A program made the position numbers and the translations under genes. 10,070 nt of DNA, from contig DAOTUC010000148.1 of assembly GCA_034437315.1 (NCBI GenBank), forward strand, positions 1 to 10,070, read 5' to 3'. The notes below the pieces were generated by a model, which had not been told where the DNA came from, ran no database searches, and saw only the letters and a list, made by a program, of their open reading frames with translations. Source of the stretch: DSAR01 sp034437315. Lineage in GTDB: Bacteria; Chloroflexota; Anaerolineae; B4-G1. The first letter of the stretch is position 1. Each line of letters starts with the position of its first letter. Shown here piece after piece: positions 5,987 to 10,070 of the stretch.

Positions 5987-7225
5987 TCACAATCTTAATA
6001 TCTGCCCTGGCCTCAGATCGCGCGGATCGTCCAGGTCGTTGATGCGGGCCAGGTAGCGCCACAGCGAGGGGTCGCCATATTCCTGGTAGGCGATCCAATC
6101 AAGCGTCTGGCCCGATTTGACCGTCCACACCTTCCTCGGCGCGCTGCGGGTGGTAGGATTCTGGGGCGCGTACATCGCCTGTTCCTCGATCTGTTTCATC
6201 TTGACCTTGGCCTGCGCCCGCACCGGCCGACCGTTGGGCAAGAACATGGTGAACGTCACGTTCACCGATTGGACGATGGCCAGGAAGGAGAAATTGCCCC
6301 ACAGGAACTTGCACTTGGGCGGCGCGCCCTTGGAACCGGCCGCTTGCCCCTTGAGCTGGTTCTCCAGGTCCTCCAATTCGCGTTCCATGGCGGTTTTCCG
6401 CTGCTCGATCGTGTTGATCATCGGGGTGTGGGCCTTGCGTAGGGTCTCCTTTATATCGGCGTCCTCGACGCCCTCTATCGCGTCGTTGATCTTCGCCAGC
6501 GACTCCTCCTCCTTCTGGATGGCCTCTTTCTTCTCCTTGATCTGATCCTTGACCTGTTCCTCCGAGGCCATTTGGGCCGCCTCTTCCAGGTCGATCATCG
6601 TCAGGCTCATCAGGGGTTCGGTGTATTGTCGCACGTCTCCGCCGGTGTGGGTCGTGTCGAAGAACAGCGTCACCGATAGATCTATCGGATCGCCGCCAGT
6701 GAAGGTGGTGTTGCCGATGTTGCTCTTCCAGGTTTTCTCCGTCTTCCAACTGGCCTTTTTGGTCAGCTTGAGCTTGGTGGGGTTGAACTGGGCCGCGCAA
6801 TCGACGACGGTCAGCCACCGGTCGCCATCCTGCTGCAAGATGCGCACTTTTTGCATCGTCGTCGGCGGTTCAGACTCCGCCTGCCACATCGCGGCTGCCT
6901 GGGCCTGGGCGACCAACTGGGCCGGGTCGACGGTCTCCTCTTCCTCTTCGACCGTCTGTGAGGCTGGCGGCTGGTAGACCACGGAGGAGATGCGGTCGTT
7001 CCACCAATCGCCGACCCAATTTTTAGACGCGCCTGCCCGCATCGAGAAGGAGCTGCCCCGGAAGAAGGTGTGTTCGTAGAAAACCCATTTGCCCTCGTTG
7101 CCCCGGACGCGGATGGACGACGCCTTGTCCCCAAAGTCCCGGTCGTGTAGATTCGGTTCGGCCTCGGTCAATGTGAGGCGGCTGCCGCCGTAATTTGAAT
7201 GCTCGTACAGTTCAACTTTGGCCAT
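5987..7225 (-). CDS. LysM baseplate/tube adaptor (Afp7-like) with N-terminal beta/gamma-crystallin domain
   Basis: This 412-residue protein has a mosaic structure. Residues 1-86 are two Greek-key repeats of the beta/gamma-crystallin type (LYEHSNYGGSRLTL and FYEHTFFRGSSFSM); the second ends in NDRISS (76-81), a canonical calcium-binding N/D-N/D-x-x-S/T-S motif, and the first has GDKASS (32-37), a weaker version. An acidic linker (TVEEEEETVD) follows. Residues 124-212 and 302-348 are the CIS tube/adaptor fold: KVRILQQ, FNPTKLKLTKKASW, FTGGDPIDLSVTLFFDTT, KCKFLWGNFSFLAIVQSV, FTMFLPNGRPVRAQAKVKMKQI. Residues 214-295 are a charged Glu/Lys helical insertion. Residues 365-412 are a LysM domain (VWTVKSGQTLDWIA, LRPGQILRL). 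Afp7-type proteins join hub and inner tube through this fold. The ATG at 7225 has AAGGAAGG 5 bases upstream; the gap to the DUF4157 gene is 17 bases. The crystallin module is unusual for this protein. Confidence 0.88.
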   Translation of the reverse strand: MAKVELYEHSNYGGSRLTLTEAEPNLHDRDFGDKASSIRVRGNEGKWVFYEHTFFRGSSFSMRAGASKNWVGDWWNDRISSVVYQPPASQTVEEEEETVDPAQLVAQAQAAAMWQAESEPPTTMQKVRILQQDGDRWLTVVDCAAQFNPTKLKLTKKASWKTEKTWKSNIGNTTFTGGDPIDLSVTLFFDTTHTGGDVRQYTEPLMSLTMIDLEEAAQMASEEQVKDQIKEKKEAIQKEEESLAKINDAIEGVEDADIKETLRKAHTPMINTIEQRKTAMERELEDLENQLKGQAAGSKGAPPKCKFLWGNFSFLAIVQSVNVTFTMFLPNGRPVRAQAKVKMKQIEEQAMYAPQNPTTRSAPRKVWTVKSGQTLDWIAYQEYGDPSLWRYLARINDLDDPRDLRPGQILRL

Positions 7226-7230
7226 GCTGA

Positions 7231-7238
7231 CCTTCCTT
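7231..7238 (-). promoter_or_regulatory. Ribosome binding site of the LysM/crystallin gene
   Basis: AAGGAAGG on the minus strand, 5 bases before the ATG at 7225, fills half of the 17-base gap after the DUF4157 stop. It confirms the start and therefore that the crystallin repeat belongs to the protein from its first residues (MAKVELYEHS). Confidence 0.7.
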
Positions 7239-7242
7239 CAAC

Positions 7243-10047
7243 TTATATCACCTGACGTTCCCGCTCCACCGTCAGCATCTGCCGGATGATGGGGTAGATC
7301 TGCCGGGCCAGCCGATCCAGGTCCGGCGTCGCTTCGGGTTCCGTTTCCCCTTCCAGCCCCTCAATCTCTGCCAGCAACGCGGCCATGCCCTCAATCGCCT
7401 CGACGTCTTCCTCCGAGATGACGCCCTCGCCGGAGATCTCGTCCAGGTCCGGCGGCGCGAGCGCGATCAAATTGGCGTACAATTCAGGCGGGTAGTCCTC
7501 CGCCTCCATCATCATCTGCGCCGCCAGCAACAGGGCCATCTCCTGGCGCAAGAACAACACAGGCGAATCGGCCAATTGATCCGGCGAGAGGGCGGCGTCC
7601 TCGCCAGCGAGTTCCTCGGGCCCGGTCTCTTCGACCGCAGTCTCTTCGACCGCGTTCTCATCGCCGGTTTCGCCGGCCTCACCGGTATAGATCTCCGGCA
7701 GGTCGCCGGTCAGATCTGATTTAATGCCTGCTACCGATGCTGACGGGGACGTCTCAAAAAGTCGCATGACGGTCCGCTCGGCCCGCCCGGCCTCCGCCTC
7801 CTCGCGCGCGACGCCGGGTGATGAATGGACCGCCGCCAGCGGCAGGGGATCGGTCGTCCGTTCCTCCATTCTGGCGCTGACTGTTCTGGACGCTCTCCCG
7901 CCCCGCTGCGAGACGTGCCCCAACTCGTGCCCCAGCGTCGACAGTGACGCCTCGGTGTCGAAGCGCGCCTGTCCCGGCTCCACGTAGACGTCGCGCCCGC
8001 GGCTGGCGGCCTCGACGTTGAGCGGGCTCAGGTCCACCCGGTGGACGCGCACATCGCCGAAATCCCGCCCCAGCGCGCGCTCCATCGTCGTCCTGGGCCG
8101 CTCGGCCAGCGCTTCGCCTGCTCCCGTGCTGCGTTCCAGGCCCTCGGCCGCCCGGGCGACGCGGTCGGGGTCGGATGGAGCGGGTTCACTCTCCGGCTTG
8201 CGCTTGAAGCGGAACCCCCTGGATTCCAGGTAGGCCGTAACCTCGCGATGGGTGAGGGCCAAGGGGGGTGTTCGAGGCGTCTCCCGGTTGAGCACGAAGG
8301 ATGTGGACGAGGGACGGACAGGGCGCGGCGCTGGCAGCGGTGATTCTGATCGTTGGCTTATTGGGAGCGTCGGTTTTGGTTGCGGCGCATCCTCGACTTC
8401 GGTTGGCGGGATGGCTAGATGAGGGCTTGCCTCACTCTTAAATGTCTTCCTGACTTCTTTCTCCGGTGGCTCTGGCGGAGGCAATTGATCGAGAGATTGA
8501 TCAACATCCCGGCGGATTGGCGCCGGTGCTCTTTGGACTGTTCGTTTATCCTGTCGGTCTGGCTCACTGTCTACCCTGGATGACGCTTCTGAGGAAGCTG
8601 TCGTTTGCGCCTCGGTCTGGCCGGTGGCGTCTTCTTCGGTCCGGCGTTGGGTTGGGGTGGTCGCCGGGGGCTGGTCGATCGTCGCTCGTGACAGTGGCGA
8701 TGACGGTGGCGGCGAGGGTGGCGGCGAGGATGGTAATGCGGCTCGTTGTACATCTTCCTTTGGGCCGGTCTCCGCTTTGGTTTGCGGTTGATGTGTGGCT
8801 GGCGGCGGTGGGCTTGGCGTCGGCGTCGGTGTTTCCTGCGCTATCTCTGGCCTGCGTGCTTCCTCCGCTGCGATAGATGTGGTCTCGTCGGGTGGCGCTT
8901 CCGTCGGAGGAGAGATGGGTGGGGTGGGCGCTTGTCTGTCGATACGTCGCCCCGGTTTATCGATCTCCGTGAGGCGTTCCGGCGGCGTTCCGGGCGCGGT
9001 CGTTCCGGTGGACGGGGTGGGCCGCACGGTCTCGCTCGGCGGAATATCTTCGTGTAGTAGCTGTCGTGCGTTGGGCGATGGGGTCGGTTCCGGCGACGGC
9101 GCCGCGTCTATCGCTGGTTGCGCGACGGGCTTTTCTTGAATGTGGGCCGGCGGGGTCGCGTCGCCGGTCGGGCGAGGTGCGAACCTCGGTTCCTCCGGTT
9201 CCTCCGTTTTCTCAGGACGTCGCTCCTTGGGCGTGGTGGGCGTCGTCGGGATCTGGGCTTTCGAGCGCGGCTGGTCTGGTTGCGTCGTGATCGGCTGCTG
9301 CGCTTCGACCGGCGTTGTGTTTTGCGCCGCTTTCTGCGCCGCTGCTTGCGCCGCTACTTGCGCCGCTGCCTCAGCAGGCGGCCTCTCCTCAACCAGCGTT
9401 TTATCGGCCGAGGCCATCTCCTCCACTCGGGAGAACAGCCGGGCTGTTCTCGGTTTGGACGGGGCGGGAGGCTCAGGTCCCGGATCGGGCGCGGGCCGGG
9501 CTGCGGGCCGGGCTGCGGGCCGGCCCGCCTGCGATTTCTGGATTGGCGCGTCTTCATCTGGTGGTGGCAATGGTTGCGCTGGGCGAGGCGAGCTTTTTGG
9601 AAAAGATGGCGCGCGCCGGGGAGAGGGCGGCGTCTCGGGCGGGCTGATCGGTTGGGCCGCCGGGCCGTATTTGGGCAGGACAAGTGTTTCGTCCGCGCTG
9701 CCTGTATCGTCTCCCAGGGGAGATGCTTCGGCCTTTTGGGCGCGGTATTTGTCGCCGATGGGTGGGAAGCGGTCGATGATCTCGCCGGAGAAACGAGCCG
9801 TCATCTCCGGCGAGATAGCGCCGACGTCGGGCCGCCACACGATAGCCCGTTGCACGGTTCGCCGGACGCGGCCCACAAGCGTGCGGGTGGGGCCGGTCGT
9901 CAGCGCCATGCCCCGGCCGCGGCCTGGCGAGCTGTCGCCGGGGCGGTGGGCGCGCTCGCCCAGGCGTCGTCGCGTCCAGGGGGAGAGCGTGCGTTGTATT
10001 TGGCGGACCCGTCGGGTCACGGACCGGGCGATGGTGTACGGGGGCAC
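7243..10047 (-). CDS. eCIS-core (DUF4157) protein with long proline-rich linker and HELGH motif
   Basis: The reading frame codes for 934 residues from a GTG at 10047. Residues 1-75 are Arg-rich and basic. Residues 85-610 are a Pro/Ala/Thr/Glu-rich, probably disordered linker with short tandem repeats (RPAA, VAAQ/AAAQ). Residues 650-716 are the DUF4157 'eCIS core' domain: LGRDFGDVRVHR, a GRDVYVEPGQARFDT strand and LGHELGHVSQ, with a zinc-metallopeptidase-type HExxH at 707-711. Residues 790-934 are strongly acidic, then helical, and end in LARQIYPIIRQMLTVERER. DUF4157 is known to co-occur with extracellular contractile injection systems, where it is found fused to toxins or in stand-alone proteins; its exact job is unclear. 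Here it could be a cargo or adaptor, or a protease acting on cargo; no known toxin domain is visible. The start is uncertain: the frame stays open to the window edge, and the first ATG is at 9909 (residue 47). It lies 17 bases upstream of the LysM gene, probably in the same operon. Confidence 0.85.
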   Translation of the reverse strand: MPPYTIARSVTRRVRQIQRTLSPWTRRRLGERAHRPGDSSPGRGRGMALTTGPTRTLVGRVRRTVQRAIVWRPDVGAISPEMTARFSGEIIDRFPPIGDKYRAQKAEASPLGDDTGSADETLVLPKYGPAAQPISPPETPPSPRRAPSFPKSSPRPAQPLPPPDEDAPIQKSQAGRPAARPAARPAPDPGPEPPAPSKPRTARLFSRVEEMASADKTLVEERPPAEAAAQVAAQAAAQKAAQNTTPVEAQQPITTQPDQPRSKAQIPTTPTTPKERRPEKTEEPEEPRFAPRPTGDATPPAHIQEKPVAQPAIDAAPSPEPTPSPNARQLLHEDIPPSETVRPTPSTGTTAPGTPPERLTEIDKPGRRIDRQAPTPPISPPTEAPPDETTSIAAEEARRPEIAQETPTPTPSPPPPATHQPQTKAETGPKEDVQRAALPSSPPPSPPPSSPLSRATIDQPPATTPTQRRTEEDATGQTEAQTTASSEASSRVDSEPDRQDKRTVQRAPAPIRRDVDQSLDQLPPPEPPEKEVRKTFKSEASPHLAIPPTEVEDAPQPKPTLPISQRSESPLPAPRPVRPSSTSFVLNRETPRTPPLALTHREVTAYLESRGFRFKRKPESEPAPSDPDRVARAAEGLERSTGAGEALAERPRTTMERALGRDFGDVRVHRVDLSPLNVEAASRGRDVYVEPGQARFDTEASLSTLGHELGHVSQRGGRASRTVSARMEERTTDPLPLAAVHSSPGVAREEAEAGRAERTVMRLFETSPSASVAGIKSDLTGDLPEIYTGEAGETGDENAVEETAVEETGPEELAGEDAALSPDQLADSPVLFLRQEMALLLAAQMMMEAEDYPPELYANLIALAPPDLDEISGEGVISEEDVEAIEGMAALLAEIEGLEGETEPEATPDLDRLARQIYPIIRQMLTVERERQVI
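7625..7654 (-). repeat. Two-copy 15-base tandem repeat coding for acidic AVEET
   Basis: gtctcttcgaccgca at 7625-7639 is followed by the same unit with one change at 7640-7654. It encodes AVEETAVEET in the acidic C-terminal part of the DUF4157 protein and points to recent slippage in a low-complexity segment. Confidence 0.8.
9323..9370 (-). repeat. Four-copy 12-base tandem repeat coding for an AAQ-rich segment
   Basis: Units tgcgccgctttc, tgcgccgctgct, tgcgccgctact and tgcgccgctgcc follow one another without gaps. They encode the AAAQ/VAAQ/AAAQ/KAAQ series (roughly residues 226-242) of the DUF4157 protein's linker. In-frame multiples of 12 bases allow length change without breaking the gene. 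Confidence 0.85.
9491..9526 (-). repeat. Three-copy 12-base tandem repeat coding for RPAA
   Basis: gcgggccgggct occurs twice in a row (9491-9502, 9503-9514), followed by a third degenerate copy (9515-9526). The segment encodes GRPAARPAARPAP in the proline-rich linker of the DUF4157 protein. Confidence 0.85.
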
Positions 10048-10070
10048 GTTACTCGCTTTCTGTTTCTCCG

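Noticed and set aside
10049..10070. Possible last codons of an upstream gene (GETESE then TAA) overlapping the DUF4157 start region
   Set aside because: Only six codons are visible before the edge. It would fit a compact operon, but it cannot be told from chance, and the DUF4157 frame itself is also open to the edge.
1..10070. Prophage or type VI secretion locus
   Set aside because: No capsid, terminase, lysis, Tss membrane-complex or ClpV genes are visible. LysM adaptor, TIGR02243-type J protein and DUF4157 favour an eCIS-type locus, although genes outside the window could change this.

Overview
The window is a stretch of a contractile injection system locus (phage-tail-like; most like an extracellular eCIS of the Afp/PVC/MAC/Streptomyces-CIS group). 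All seven genes are on the minus strand, so they read from about 10050 down to 1. The DNA is GC-rich. Its intergenic gaps carry short palindromic repeats built on GTAGGGGCAACC / GGTTGCCC, a style I associate with filamentous Chloroflexota (Anaerolineae/Caldilineae-like) genomes. The taxon is an inference and cannot be proven from this window.

Layout in transcription order: (1) 10047-7243, a 934-residue eCIS-core (DUF4157) protein with a basic N-terminus, a very long proline-rich linker, a HELGH metalloprotease-like motif and an acidic C-terminus; (2) 7225-5987, an Afp7-like LysM baseplate adaptor with an N-terminal beta/gamma-crystallin domain and a coiled-coil insertion; (3) 5950-4181, a VgrG-like spike (gp27/gp5 type); (4) 4002-3622, a PAAR spike-tip protein; (5) 3498-3088, a gp25-like baseplate wedge protein; (6) 3068-969, a large baseplate J-like protein; (7) 972 to beyond the left edge, a TIGR02242-type tail protein I homologue, cut by the window.

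Genes 1-3 and 5-7 are packed with gaps of 17-36 bases or a 4-base ATGA overlap and mostly have visible ribosome binding sites, so they look like one operon. The exception is the PAAR gene. Both of its flanking gaps (178 and 123 bases) consist almost wholly of repeats: five 28-29-base palindromic units upstream, and four 16-base direct repeats ending in a long hairpin downstream.

Together the genes encode the spike and baseplate: PAAR tip on VgrG hub, hub joined to the inner tube by the LysM adaptor, and a wedge of gp25, J protein and tail protein I. Sheath, tube, tape measure, AAA+ ATPase and tail fibre are not here and presumably lie outside the window. The DUF4157 protein is the accessory part and a possible cargo or processing factor. 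The least ordinary features are the crystallin-LysM fusion, the DUF4157 protein, and the repeat arrays bracketing the PAAR gene.
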